NCBI RefSeq assembly: GCF_017815515.1
Contig: NZ_CP072611.1
Coordinates: 2,356,001 to 2,420,000 of the forward strand
Reading direction: 5' to 3'
Length of the DNA stretch: 64,000 nucleotides
Source: Aureimonas populi
GTDB taxonomy: Bacteria > Pseudomonadota > Alphaproteobacteria > Rhizobiales > Rhizobiaceae
Numbering within the stretch: the first letter of the stretch is position 1; each line of letters opens with the position of its first letter. Under the pieces are notes generated by a model that did no database searches, was not told where the DNA came from, and worked only from the letters and a program-made list of their open reading frames with translations. The position numbers were made by a program, and so were the translations under genes. Below are positions 8,557 through 16,730 of the stretch, in pieces.

Positions 8557-10044
8557 CTACTCGAAACGCTCGGGGAGATGGCTTTCCTCGGCAAGGTCGG
8601 TGAAGCGGGTGAACTCGGCCTGGAAGGCGAGGGGCACCGTCCCGGTCGGGCCGTGGCGCTGCTTGGCGATGATGACCTCGGCCTTGCCGCGCGCCTCGTT
8701 CATGGCCTGCTGCCATTTGAGATGCTCGTCGGTGCCTTCCTTGGGCTCCTTGCTCTGCAGGTAGTATTCGTCGCGATAGACGAACATCACCACGTCGGCA
8801 TCCTGCTCGATGGAGCCCGATTCGCGAAGATCGGAGAGCTGGGGGCGCTTGTCCTCGCGGTTCTCCACCTGGCGCGAGAGCTGCGAGAGCGCGACGATGG
8901 GAACGTGCAGTTCCTTGGCCAGCGCCTTCAGCCCGGTGGTGATCTCGGTAATCTCCTGCACGCGGTTTTCCGATGCCTTGCGCGAGGAGCCCTGCATGAG
9001 CTGCACATAGTCGATGATGATGACGTCGAGCCCGCGCTGGCGCTTGAGCCGCCGCGCGCGCGCGGCCAGCTGGGCGATGGAGATGCCGCCGGTCTGGTCG
9101 ATATAGAGCGGCGCGCGCTGCATCATCTCCGTGCAGGCGACCAGCTTGGAATATTCCGCATCGGTGATGGAGCCGCGCCGGATCTTGGAGGAGGAGACCT
9201 CGCTCTGCTCGGAGATGATGCGCGTGGCGAGCTGCTCGGCGCTCATTTCGAGGGAGAAGAAGCCGACGACCCCGCCGTTCTTGGCCTTGAAGGTGCCGTC
9301 CGCCTGCTCGGCCGGTTCGTAGGCGCCGGCAATGTTGAAGGCGATGTTGGTGACGAGCGAGGTCTTGCCCATGGCCGGGCGGCCGGCCAGGATGATGAGG
9401 TCGGAGGGCTGAAGCCCGCCCATGCGCCGGTCGAGTTCGCGGATGCCGGAGGAGATGCCGGAGAGGCCGCCGTCCCGGTCCTTGGCCGCGCCCGCCATCT
9501 CGATGGCAAGCGACATGGCGTCGGTGAAGGCCTGGAAGCCGCCGTCGTAGCGGCCCGTCTCGGCCAGCTCGAACAGCCGCCGCTCCGCCTCCTCGATCTG
9601 CACCTTGGGGGGCGTGTCGAGGGGGGCGTCGAAGGCGGTGTTCACCATCTCCTCCCCGATGCCGATCAGCGAGCGGCGCAGCGCCAGGTCGTAGATCGCC
9701 CGGCCGTAGTCGGCGGCGTTGATGATGGTGGTGGCCTCGGCCGCCAGCCGCGCCAGATACTGCGCCACGCTCATGTCGCCGACGCGGTCGTTGGCGGCCA
9801 GGAAGGTCTTGATCGTCACCGGATTGGCGATCTTGCCCATCCGGATCATCTCGGAGGTCTTGGAGAAGATTTCCCGGTGCAGCGGCTCGAAGAAGTGCTC
9901 GGGCTTGAGAAAATCGTGGACGATGTAATAGGCGTCGTTGTTGACGAGGATCGCGCCTATCAGTGCTTGCTCGGCCTCGATATTGGCCGGCGCCTCGCGA
10001 TAGAGCGCGGCCTCCTCCTCGAACTTGCGCGCGGGCTCAGCCAT
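8557..10044 (-). CDS. dnaB: replicative DNA helicase DnaB
   Basis: Hexameric fork helicase. The N-terminal DnaG-interacting domain spans about residues 18-120 and the RecA-like C-terminal domain has Walker A GRPAMGKT at 221-228, with a later IIIDYVQLM segment as the Walker B region. I chose the ATG at 10044 (495 residues, MAEPARKFEEE), preceded by GGAAGGG; upstream in-frame sequence up to 10188 is unlike DnaB. No intein or insertion is seen. Position downstream of rplI is conserved in many bacteria. Confidence 0.97.
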   Translation of the reverse strand: MAEPARKFEEEAALYREAPANIEAEQALIGAILVNNDAYYIVHDFLKPEHFFEPLHREIFSKTSEMIRMGKIANPVTIKTFLAANDRVGDMSVAQYLARLAAEATTIINAADYGRAIYDLALRRSLIGIGEEMVNTAFDAPLDTPPKVQIEEAERRLFELAETGRYDGGFQAFTDAMSLAIEMAGAAKDRDGGLSGISSGIRELDRRMGGLQPSDLIILAGRPAMGKTSLVTNIAFNIAGAYEPAEQADGTFKAKNGGVVGFFSLEMSAEQLATRIISEQSEVSSSKIRRGSITDAEYSKLVACTEMMQRAPLYIDQTGGISIAQLAARARRLKRQRGLDVIIIDYVQLMQGSSRKASENRVQEITEITTGLKALAKELHVPIVALSQLSRQVENREDKRPQLSDLRESGSIEQDADVVMFVYRDEYYLQSKEPKEGTDEHLKWQQAMNEARGKAEVIIAKQRHGPTGTVPLAFQAEFTRFTDLAEESHLPERFE

Positions 10045-10192
10045 GTCGCGACCCTTCCAGATCTTCGATGCGGGAAACGTGGCCGCCGGGGGCCGCGTCC
10101 CTTGTAGCGCCTGCCCCCGCCCGGCGCATCGGGCATCGGGCGAAGGCGGTTCCGCCGCCATGCGGCCTTTCCACAGGATCGGCCCCAAACGG

Positions 10193-10224
10193 GGAAGGCC
10201 CGGCGATGAAGCGCCGGGCCTTCC
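10193..10224 (-). terminator. 13-bp hairpin between rplI and dnaB
   Basis: Perfect inverted repeat GGAAGGCCCGGCG / CGCCGGGCCTTCC with a 6-base loop, in the 238-base gap between rplI and dnaB. No long U-run follows in the minus-strand direction, so it may act as a partial terminator or an RNA processing site that lowers dnaB expression relative to the ribosomal genes. The rest of the gap shows no gene. Confidence 0.55.
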
Positions 10225-10282
10225 TGTAGATAAGCTGTGGAACGCCTGTGGGCAACCGCCCGCGGGCTCCTGGACCCGCGCC

Positions 10283-10879
10283 TTAGCGGGCCTCTTCCTC
10301 GACCGCCTCGGCGGCCTCTTCCTCGCCTTCGAAGGTCTCCTCCTCGGCCGGCAGTTCTTCTTCCTCCTCGTCGATGCCGTAGATGGCGTCGGCCGAGGTC
10401 AGGGTCTCGCCGCGCGCCTGGCGCTCGGCCTCGTCGGGCGAGCGGGCGACGTTGATCGTCACCTCGATCTCGACCTCGGCATGGAGGCCGATGGCCACCT
10501 TGTGCAGGCCGATGGTCTTGATCGGCAGGTTCAGCTCCACCGCGTTGCGGTTCACGGCGAAGCCCTCGGCCTTGAGCAGGTCGGAGATGTCGCGGGCCGA
10601 GACCGAGCCGTAGAGCTGGCCGGTCTCGCCGGCCGAGCGCACGATCACGAAGCTCTTGCCGTCCAGCGTCTCGCCGACCTTCTGGGCCTCGCTCTTGCGC
10701 TCTTCGTTGCGCGCGATGAGCTGGCTCTTCTGCGCCTCGAACTTGGCGCGGTTGGCCTCGTTGGCACGCAGGGCGCGGCCGGTCGGCAGAAGATAGTTGC
10801 GGGCGTAGCCGTCGCGCACGCGCACGGTGTCGCCGAGGCCGCCGAGGCGGCTGATGCGTTCGAGGAGGATGACGTCCAT
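10283..10879 (-). CDS. rplI: 50S ribosomal protein L9
   Basis: Binds 23S rRNA at the base of the L1 stalk. The N-terminal RNA-binding domain ([19 protein letters not shown], then a GYARNYLLP segment) is followed by a central helix and a C-terminal globular domain. At 198 residues it is about 50 longer than the classical L9; the excess is an acidic tail of E and A from about residue 170. Such tails are seen in other rhizobial L9 proteins. It sits in the S6-S18-L9 operon, with the DUF2232 membrane protein gene 18 bases upstream. Confidence 0.97.
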   Translation of the reverse strand: MDVILLERISRLGGLGDTVRVRDGYARNYLLPTGRALRANEANRAKFEAQKSQLIARNEERKSEAQKVGETLDGKSFVIVRSAGETGQLYGSVSARDISDLLKAEGFAVNRNAVELNLPIKTIGLHKVAIGLHAEVEIEVTINVARSPDEAERQARGETLTSADAIYGIDEEEEELPAEEETFEGEEEAAEAVEEEAR

Positions 10880-10897
10880 GGATATGTTCCTTCGGTT

Positions 10898-11863
10898 CTA
10901 TGGATGGCTTGTCGGAGCCTCGTCCGCGCGCGCCGTTCGAAAGACGCCGTAGACGAGGAAGGCGATGAGCGGGAAGGTCAGGATGACGATCGCCGCGTAG
11001 AGGAGGAAGAGCAGCAGCCCGCGCGCCGGCCGCCCGCGTGTGCGCAGGTGGAACCCGGCGAGCCCGACCAGCGTGAAGGCGCAGGCGAAGGCGCCCGCGA
11101 ACACGGCGGCGATGGCACCCGCGGAGCCGTCGAGGAAGGAGCCCGCCAGCGCCAGCGCGAAGACCGCCAGCGAGGCGCGGGGCAGGCCGGCTCCGGCCGG
11201 CACGTCGTCGCGCGGCCGCTGCAGCCGCCCGCTCGCCCGCGCGATGACGGCGGCGAGGTAGAGCGAGGCGACGAGGGTGCCGACGAGGAAGGCCGGCTGC
11301 ACGAAGGGCACGAGCGCCACGACGGTCTCGGCCAGCATGGCGATCTGGGCCTCGTTGGTATCGAGGCCCGCCGCGCCCTGCGCGACCAGCGCCTCCGTCA
11401 GCATCGGGGCGGCGTCCGCCGGATCGAACCCCACGAGCCAGCCGAGGAACAGGCAGCCGAGCGCGGCCGACAGCGTGATGGCGAGGAGAATGCGGTCCAG
11501 CGGATACCAGTCGAGCGGCACGGGCGCGGGGCCGACGAGCGGCGGCGTCGATTGCCGGGTGGGGTCGTCGCTGGGGCGGGCGAGGCCGGCCAGATGACCC
11601 ACGACGGCTGAGGACAGGCCCGTGGAGGCCAGGATCATCAGCCCACCCGCCGAAGTGCCGGTGAAGAGCGAGACCGCGCCTGCCGCCGCGAAGGCGGCCA
11701 CGAAGCCGGAAGCGCTGCCCCAGCCGAGGCTGGCGAGAAGAATGGGAATGGGCGCCGCGAGCGACAGGCCGACCGCGCTCACCGATTGCGTCACGATCCC
11801 CGCGAAGAGGAGGGCGCTCGCAAGTCCGGCCAGAATGCCGACAAGGATCGATTGAGGGGCCAT
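10898..11863 (-). CDS. DUF2232 multi-pass membrane protein
   Basis: A 321-residue hydrophobic protein with roughly eight predicted membrane segments, starting MAPQSILVGILAGLASALLF. It matches by position and composition the DUF2232 (YybS-like) protein that many Hyphomicrobiales carry between rpsR and rplI. Its function is unknown; a small-molecule transport or ECF-like membrane role has been suggested for related families but nothing in the sequence proves it. It lies within the ribosomal operon, 162 bases after rpsR and 18 bases before rplI. Confidence 0.8.
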   Translation of the reverse strand: MAPQSILVGILAGLASALLFAGIVTQSVSAVGLSLAAPIPILLASLGWGSASGFVAAFAAAGAVSLFTGTSAGGLMILASTGLSSAVVGHLAGLARPSDDPTRQSTPPLVGPAPVPLDWYPLDRILLAITLSAALGCLFLGWLVGFDPADAAPMLTEALVAQGAAGLDTNEAQIAMLAETVVALVPFVQPAFLVGTLVASLYLAAVIARASGRLQRPRDDVPAGAGLPRASLAVFALALAGSFLDGSAGAIAAVFAGAFACAFTLVGLAGFHLRTRGRPARGLLLFLLYAAIVILTFPLIAFLVYGVFRTARADEAPTSHP

Positions 11864-11999
11864 GTCGCTCGCTGTCCTGCGCTTTCGCAGTTAGAGGCAT
11901 CGCGCCTCAACTCGGCTGTGTGCATCCGTCTCCCGACCGGCGCCGAACGAGGGCGGGAGGATGGCCGGCGCGATGGACGCGCCGGACGAATCTCGGTTC

Positions 12000-12020
12000 G
12001 GGGCGCCTTGAGGGCGCCCC
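12000..12020 (-). terminator. hairpin after rpsR
   Basis: Inverted repeat GGGGCGCC / GGCGCCCC with a 5-base loop, 5 bases beyond the rpsR stop and upstream of the DUF2232 gene. There is no U-run on the minus strand after it, so attenuation or mRNA end protection for the rpsF-rpsR message is more likely than full termination. Confidence 0.4.
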
Positions 12021-12025
12021 CGGTC

Positions 12026-12274
12026 CTACTTGAGGACGTAGGGCAGAAGGCCCAGGAAGCGCGCGCGCTTGATCGCCTTGGCCAGCTCGCGCTGGTTCTT
12101 CTGCGAGACGGCGGTGATGCGCGAGGGCACGATCTTGCCGCGCTCGGAGATGTAGCGCTGCAGAAGGCGCACGTCCTTGTAGTCGATTTTCGGCGATTCG
12201 CCCGAGGCGAACGGATCGGACTTGCGGCGGCGATGGAACGGCCGGCGCGTGGGAAGCTGTGCGATGTCGACCAT
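12026..12274 (-). CDS. rpsR: 30S ribosomal protein S18
   Basis: An 82-residue small-subunit protein that pairs with S6 on 16S rRNA. The core [20 protein letters not shown] and the run [20 protein letters not shown] are diagnostic. Its ATG follows the rpsF TAA with no spacer (TAAATG on the minus strand), so translation is very likely coupled to S6. Confidence 0.97.
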   Translation of the reverse strand: MVDIAQLPTRRPFHRRRKSDPFASGESPKIDYKDVRLLQRYISERGKIVPSRITAVSQKNQRELAKAIKRARFLGLLPYVLK

Positions 12275-12727
12275 TTACGCGGCCTCCTCGTTGCGCGGAC
12301 GGCGCGGGCGGTCGTCGTCCTCGCGGCGCGGGCGATCGTCGTCCCGGCGCGGGCGGTCTTCACGGCCGGGACGGTCATCGCGGCCGCCACGGCGCGGACG
12401 GTCGTCGCGCTTCTGCATCATGGCCGACTGGCCCTCGTCGTGCTCCTCGACCTTGATGGTCAGGTAGCGCAGGATGTCCTCGTTGAAGCGCATCTGGCGC
12501 TCCATCTCCTGGACAGCCGCCGCCGGAGCGTCGATGTTCATGAGGGTGTAGTAAGCCTTCCGGTTCTTCTTGATCCGGTAGGTGAGAGTCTTCAGACCCC
12601 AGTTCTCGACCTTGCCGACCTTGCCGCCATTGGCCTCGAGGATCCCGCGGAGATTCTCCACGAGCTGCTCGACCTGCTGGCCGCTGATGTCCTGTCGTGC
12701 AAGGAAAACGTGCTCGTAGAGCGCCAT
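12275..12727 (-). CDS. rpsF: 30S ribosomal protein S6 with arginine/aspartate-rich tail
   Basis: Starts [20 protein letters not shown] at 12727; 150 residues. The S6 fold covers about residues 1-105. The C-terminal 40 residues are a low-complexity repeat of DDRPRR-like units, visible in the DNA as GC-rich direct repeats between about 12290 and 12420. In enterobacteria the S6 C-terminus is a substrate for glutamate addition by RimK; here the tail is charged with both R and D and ends NEEAA. First gene of the minus-strand operon running toward dnaB. Confidence 0.96.
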   Translation of the reverse strand: MALYEHVFLARQDISGQQVEQLVENLRGILEANGGKVGKVENWGLKTLTYRIKKNRKAYYTLMNIDAPAAAVQEMERQMRFNEDILRYLTIKVEEHDEGQSAMMQKRDDRPRRGGRDDRPGREDRPRRDDDRPRREDDDRPRRPRNEEAA

Positions 12728-13224
12728 GAGCGGTCTCTCGCCTTTCCTTCGGGTTTCCGTTTCGCTCTGCCCGGGTCCGGCGGCTAAGCCTCTGCGACTC
12801 TCCGAGGGAAGACCGGAATCTTCGGGAAGGAAAGGCGCGTCATCGAGACGGTCGAGAGCGGGAACACGGGAAGCAGGCGATCGTCGGATCGCCATCCGCG
12901 TGGGAAATGGGCCCACGCGCCTTCCGTTCAGCTCCCGGCCGAACCGCAGGCAGTGACGGGCGCTCCTTAGCGCATTGTGTCTCCGCCCGCAAGCGAGGGG
13001 GGGCGGATCTCCCGCGCGCCCTCGGTTCCGCGCCCCCGCCCGGGCCTGGTGTGGCGAAAGGGCGGTCCGCCACGCGGACCGCGCCAGTTGTTTTCGGCCC
13101 GGTGAAGGCCCGTAGAATGGGCGTTCGAGGGCGCGAAGGCACCCTCCGCGCCGGTTGCGCGCTTGACATGGGAGGGGTCGCGCACCCATTCAGCCCGCGA
13201 AAGTGTGAACGGAAGGTAACGGCG
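12728..13224. other. 497-base divergent intergenic region (rpsF / fabD)
   Basis: Lies between divergently transcribed rpsF and fabD and should hold both promoters. On the plus strand a TTGACA box is present (listed separately). No convincing minus-strand promoter for rpsF was found by eye. Long open frames exist across this region on both strands, but they look like GC-driven extensions of fabD or antisense shadows, not genes. Confidence 0.5.
13163..13191 (+). promoter_or_regulatory. putative fabD promoter
   Basis: Contains CTTGACA, the well-conserved alphaproteobacterial -35 core, with a 17-base spacer to CCATTC, a weak -10. It lies 34 bases upstream of the fabD ATG, which is preceded by GGAAGG at 13211-13216. 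Confidence 0.45.
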
Positions 13225-14154
13225 ATGAGCCTCGCACTCGTTTTTCCCGGGCAAGGCAGCCAGACGGTCGGCATGGGCCGACTGCTGGCCGACGCCTATC
13301 CGCAAGCGCGCGCCGTTTTCGAGGAGGTGGACGAGGCGCTGGGCGAGCGGCTCAGTGCCACGATCTTCGAGGGGCCCGAGGAGACGCTGACCCTGACCGC
13401 CAATGCGCAGCCGGCACTGATGGCCGTTTCGCTGGCCGCGTTGCGCAGCATGGAGTCGCGCGGGTTCGATCTGTCGCGGGCCGCCTTCGTGGCCGGGCAT
13501 TCGCTCGGCGAATATTCCGCCCTCGCCGCCGCCGGCTCCCTCTCGGTGGCGGACACGGCCCGGCTCCTGCGCGTTCGCGGAGAGGCCATGCAGGCGGCGG
13601 TGCCGGCGGGGGAGGGCGCCATGGCGGCCATCATCGGCCTCGAGGCCGAGGCGCTCGCCGCGCTTTGCGAGGAGGCCGCCGAAGGCTCGGTCTGCCAGAT
13701 CGCCAATGACAATGGCGGCGGCCAGCTCGTCATCTCCGGCAAGAAGGCGGCCGTGGAGCGGGCCATGGCGCTGGCCTCGGCGCGGGGCGCCAAGCGCGCC
13801 ATCGCGCTGCCGGTCTCCGCGCCCTTCCACAGCGCGTTGATGCAGCCGGCTGCCGAGCGCATGGCCGAGGCGCTGCGCGAGGCGAGGATCGCGGCCCCCA
13901 AGGTGCCCCTCGTCGCCAATGTCCTGGCGGCGCCGATCGAGGACCCCGAGGATATCCGCGCCCGTCTCGTCGAGCAGGTGACGGGGCGGGTCCGCTGGCG
14001 GGAAAGCATGAGCTTCCTGGCGGATGAGGGCGTGAGCGAGCTTCTGGAAATCGGCAGCGGCAAGGTTCTGGCCGGACTTGCCAAACGCATCGACAAGCGC
14101 CTCTCGGCCCGCAGCGTCGGCACGCCTGCCGATATCGACGCTGCCCTGGCCTGA
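13225..14154 (+). CDS. fabD: malonyl-CoA:ACP transacylase
   Basis: Loads malonyl groups onto ACP for fatty-acid elongation. Starts MSLALVFPGQGSQ; catalytic serine S93 in GHSLG and histidine H202 in APFHSALM. The 309-residue length is normal. The ATG at 13225 has GGAAGG 8 bases upstream; a longer in-frame start near 12907 gives an arginine-rich stretch unlike FabD and is rejected. First gene of fabD-fabG-acpP-fabF. Confidence 0.97.
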   Translation: MSLALVFPGQGSQTVGMGRLLADAYPQARAVFEEVDEALGERLSATIFEGPEETLTLTANAQPALMAVSLAALRSMESRGFDLSRAAFVAGHSLGEYSALAAAGSLSVADTARLLRVRGEAMQAAVPAGEGAMAAIIGLEAEALAALCEEAAEGSVCQIANDNGGGQLVISGKKAAVERAMALASARGAKRAIALPVSAPFHSALMQPAAERMAEALREARIAAPKVPLVANVLAAPIEDPEDIRARLVEQVTGRVRWRESMSFLADEGVSELLEIGSGKVLAGLAKRIDKRLSARSVGTPADIDAALA

Positions 14155-14185
14155 AGGCCAAGGACATCTCCTGGAAGGAAACGAC

Positions 14186-14923
14186 ATGTTCGATCTGACC
14201 GGCCGCAAGGCCCTCGTCACCGGTGCCAGCGGCGGCATCGGCGAGGCGATCGCCCGCACGCTTCATGCGGCGGGCGCCACAGTTGGCCTGCACGGTACGC
14301 GCCGCGAGAAGCTGGAGGAGTTGGCCGGCTCGCTGGGTGAGCGCGCCGTGGTGCTTCCGGCCGACCTTTCCGCGCGCGAGGACCAGAAGGAACTCGCCGC
14401 CAGGGCAGAGGAGACGCTGGAGGGCGTCGATATCCTCGTCAACAATGCCGGTATAACCCGGGACGGCCTGTTCGTCCGCATGTCGGACGAGGACTGGGAC
14501 AAGGTGATCGAGGTCAATCTCACGGCGGCTTTCCGGCTGACGCGCGGCTTGACCCACGCCATGATGCGCCGACGCTACGGGCGCATCATCAACATCACCT
14601 CCATCGTCGGCGTCACGGGCAATCCCGGCCAGACGAACTACTGTGCGGCCAAGGCGGGCCTGATCGGCTTCTCCAAGTCGCTTGCCCAGGAGATCGCCTC
14701 GCGCAACGTGACGGTCAACTGCATCGCGCCCGGCTTCATCCGCAGTGCCATGACCGACAAGCTCAACGAGAAGCAGCAGGGCGCCATCATGGGCGCGATC
14801 CCGATGCGCCGCATGGGCGAATCGCAGGACATCGCCTCGGCCGCCCTCTTCCTGGCATCCGAGGAGGCCGGCTACGTCACCGGTCAGACCCTGCACGTCA
14901 ACGGCGGCATGGCGATGATCTGA
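14186..14923 (+). CDS. fabG: 3-oxoacyl-[ACP] reductase
   Basis: NADPH-dependent reduction of 3-ketoacyl-ACP. SDR features: TGASGGIG at 12-19, NNAG at 86-89, N111, S139, Y152 and K156. The C-terminus (YVTGQTLHVNGGMAMI) is typical of FabG. 245 residues; GGAAGG lies just upstream. It sits 31 bases after fabD and 138 bases before acpP. Confidence 0.97.
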   Translation: MFDLTGRKALVTGASGGIGEAIARTLHAAGATVGLHGTRREKLEELAGSLGERAVVLPADLSAREDQKELAARAEETLEGVDILVNNAGITRDGLFVRMSDEDWDKVIEVNLTAAFRLTRGLTHAMMRRRYGRIINITSIVGVTGNPGQTNYCAAKAGLIGFSKSLAQEIASRNVTVNCIAPGFIRSAMTDKLNEKQQGAIMGAIPMRRMGESQDIASAALFLASEEAGYVTGQTLHVNGGMAMI

Positions 14924-14998
14924 CGGAACAAAGCCCGGCAAAATCGGGTTCCGACGCTCCCTGTCCCCGGTCGCCATGCGGCCGGGGCGGTGGGCAGC

Positions 14999-15027
14999 TT
15001 GATTAACAGCTTCCCCGCGTCTAACGA
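14999..15027 (+). promoter_or_regulatory. putative acpP promoter
   Basis: TTGATT, 17 bases, TAACGA, located 35-63 bases upstream of acpP. A separate strong promoter for acpP inside the fab cluster fits the high demand for ACP. Confidence 0.55.
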
Positions 15028-15061
15028 GGGCGACGAGGGAAATCTCAATAGAGGAATGAAC

Positions 15062-15298
15062 ATGAGCGACATCGCCGAGCGGGTGAAGAAGATCGTCGTC
15101 GAACATCTGGGCGTCGAACAGGAGAAGGTGACGGAGAACGCCAGCTTCATCGACGACCTTGGCGCGGACAGCCTCGACACGGTCGAGCTCGTCATGGCGT
15201 TCGAGGAAGAGTTCGGCGTCGAGATCCCCGATGATGCGGCCGAGACGATCCTCACGGTCGGCGACGCGGTCAAGTTCATCGAGAAGAACCAGGCCTGA
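15062..15298 (+). CDS. acpP: acyl carrier protein
   Basis: A 78-residue acidic carrier for acyl chains. The phosphopantetheine attachment serine is S37 in GADSLDTVE. Starts [10 protein letters not shown]. Flanked by fabG and fabF, the conserved order in proteobacteria. A short upstream in-frame extension to 14990 is not supported because the ATG at 15062 has an AGAGGA box. Confidence 0.98.
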   Translation: MSDIAERVKKIVVEHLGVEQEKVTENASFIDDLGADSLDTVELVMAFEEEFGVEIPDDAAETILTVGDAVKFIEKNQA

Positions 15299-15340
15299 CG
15301 TTTCGGGCGGAAGCTGTCCGCTGAAACGAAAGGGAGTAGG

Positions 15341-16606
15341 ATGAGACGAGTCGTCATAACCGGCGTCGGCATGGTCAGCCCTCTCGGCGCCAATGTCGAC
15401 GTGACCTGGAAGCGCCTTCTGGATGGCCGGAGCGGTGCACGCAAGATCGAGGAATTCGAGGTTTCCGATCTTCCCTGCCGCATCGGCTGCCGTATTCCCC
15501 TGGGCGACGGCACCGACGGGAGCTTCAATCCGGATCTCTGGATGGAGCCCAAGGAGCAGCGCAAGGTCGGCGACTTCATCGTCTACGCCGTCGCAGCGGC
15601 CGCCGAGGCTCTGGACGATGCCAACTGGCACCCGGAATCCTACGAGGACCAGATCGCCACCGGCGTTCTGATCGGATCGGGGATCGGCGGGCTCGAAGGC
15701 ATCGAGAAGACGTCGCTCATCCTGGCGGAGAAGGGGCCGAGGCGCATCAGCCCCTTCTTCATTCCCGGGGCGCTGATCAATCTCGCCTCCGGTCATGTTT
15801 CGATTCGAAACGGCTTGAAGGGCCCGAACCATTCGGTGGTGACGGCCTGTTCGACGGGCGCTCATGCCATCGGCGACGCCGCGCGCCTCATCGCGCTCGG
15901 CGACGCGGATGTCATGGTGGCGGGCGGCGCGGAATCGCCCGTCTGCCGTCTGTCGCTGGCCGGCTTTGCCGCCTGCCGCGCGCTCTCCACCGGCTATAAC
16001 GACGATCCCACCGCCGCCTCGCGCCCCTACGACAAGGGCCGCGACGGTTTCGTCATGGGCGAGGGCGCCGGCATCGTCGTGCTGGAGGATTACGAGCACG
16101 CGAAGGCACGCGGCGCGCGCATCTATGCCGAGGTGATCGGCTACGGCCTGTCGGGCGACGCCTACCACATCACCGCCCCGGCGGAGGACGGAGACGGCGC
16201 CTATCGCTGCATGAAGGCCGCGTTGAAGCGCGCCGGCATCGAGCCTTCGCAGATCGACTACATCAACGCCCACGGAACCTCGACCCCGCTGGGCGACGAG
16301 ATCGAGCTGCGGGCGATCGAGCGGCTTCTGGGCGATGCTGCGGCCGGCATCTCGATGTCGTCCACCAAGTCTGCCGTCGGCCACCTTCTGGGCGCCGCCG
16401 GCGCGGTGGAAGCGATCTTCTCGGCGCTGGCGATCCGCGACAATGTGGCGCCCCCTACGCTCAATCTGGACGATCCGTCCGTGGAAACGAAGATCGATCT
16501 CGTACCGCACAGGAAGCGCGAGAAGCAGATCGACGTCGTGCTGTCGAATTCCTTCGGCTTCGGCGGCACGAACGCCTCGCTCGTCCTGCGCCGCGTCGAG
16601 GCGTAG
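15341..16606 (+). CDS. fabF: 3-oxoacyl-[ACP] synthase II
   Basis: Condensing enzyme for chain elongation. Catalytic triad C170 (VTACSTGAHAI), H311 (NAHGTSTPLGD) and H348, with K343 nearby. The glycine-rich C-terminal FGFGGTNASLV loop is intact. 421 residues. GGGAGTAGG precedes the ATG. It ends 20 bases before a strong terminator, so the fab operon probably closes here. Confidence 0.97.
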   Translation: MRRVVITGVGMVSPLGANVDVTWKRLLDGRSGARKIEEFEVSDLPCRIGCRIPLGDGTDGSFNPDLWMEPKEQRKVGDFIVYAVAAAAEALDDANWHPESYEDQIATGVLIGSGIGGLEGIEKTSLILAEKGPRRISPFFIPGALINLASGHVSIRNGLKGPNHSVVTACSTGAHAIGDAARLIALGDADVMVAGGAESPVCRLSLAGFAACRALSTGYNDDPTAASRPYDKGRDGFVMGEGAGIVVLEDYEHAKARGARIYAEVIGYGLSGDAYHITAPAEDGDGAYRCMKAALKRAGIEPSQIDYINAHGTSTPLGDEIELRAIERLLGDAAAGISMSSTKSAVGHLLGAAGAVEAIFSALAIRDNVAPPTLNLDDPSVETKIDLVPHRKREKQIDVVLSNSFGFGGTNASLVLRRVEA

Positions 16607-16626
16607 CCGCGTATCTGGAAACTTCG

Positions 16627-16653
16627 AAGGCCCGGCTCTTGCCGGGCCTTTCT
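16627..16653 (+). terminator. rho-independent terminator after fabF
   Basis: Ten-base perfect stem AAGGCCCGGC / GCCGGGCCTT with a TCTT loop, followed by TTTCT overlap. It separates the fab genes from mltG. Confidence 0.75.
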
Positions 16654-16730
16654 GATGTCCCGTCTTTCGCCACAAAAGGGTGATGCTTCGGCAGGCTGGC
16701 GAAGGGCGGAAGACGGAGGGGAACGAGAAC

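Noticed and set aside
10045..10188. Upstream in-frame extension of dnaB
   Set aside because: The extra 48 codons are proline/arginine-rich and unlike DnaB; the ATG at 10044 has GGAAGGG.
12290..12420. Short GC-rich direct repeats resembling a CRISPR or VNTR array
   Set aside because: They are in frame within rpsF and encode the D/R/P tail; no spacers or cas genes.
12907..13224. N-terminal extension of fabD
   Set aside because: Arginine/glycine-rich stretch unlike FabD; the ATG at 13225 has a good ribosome site.
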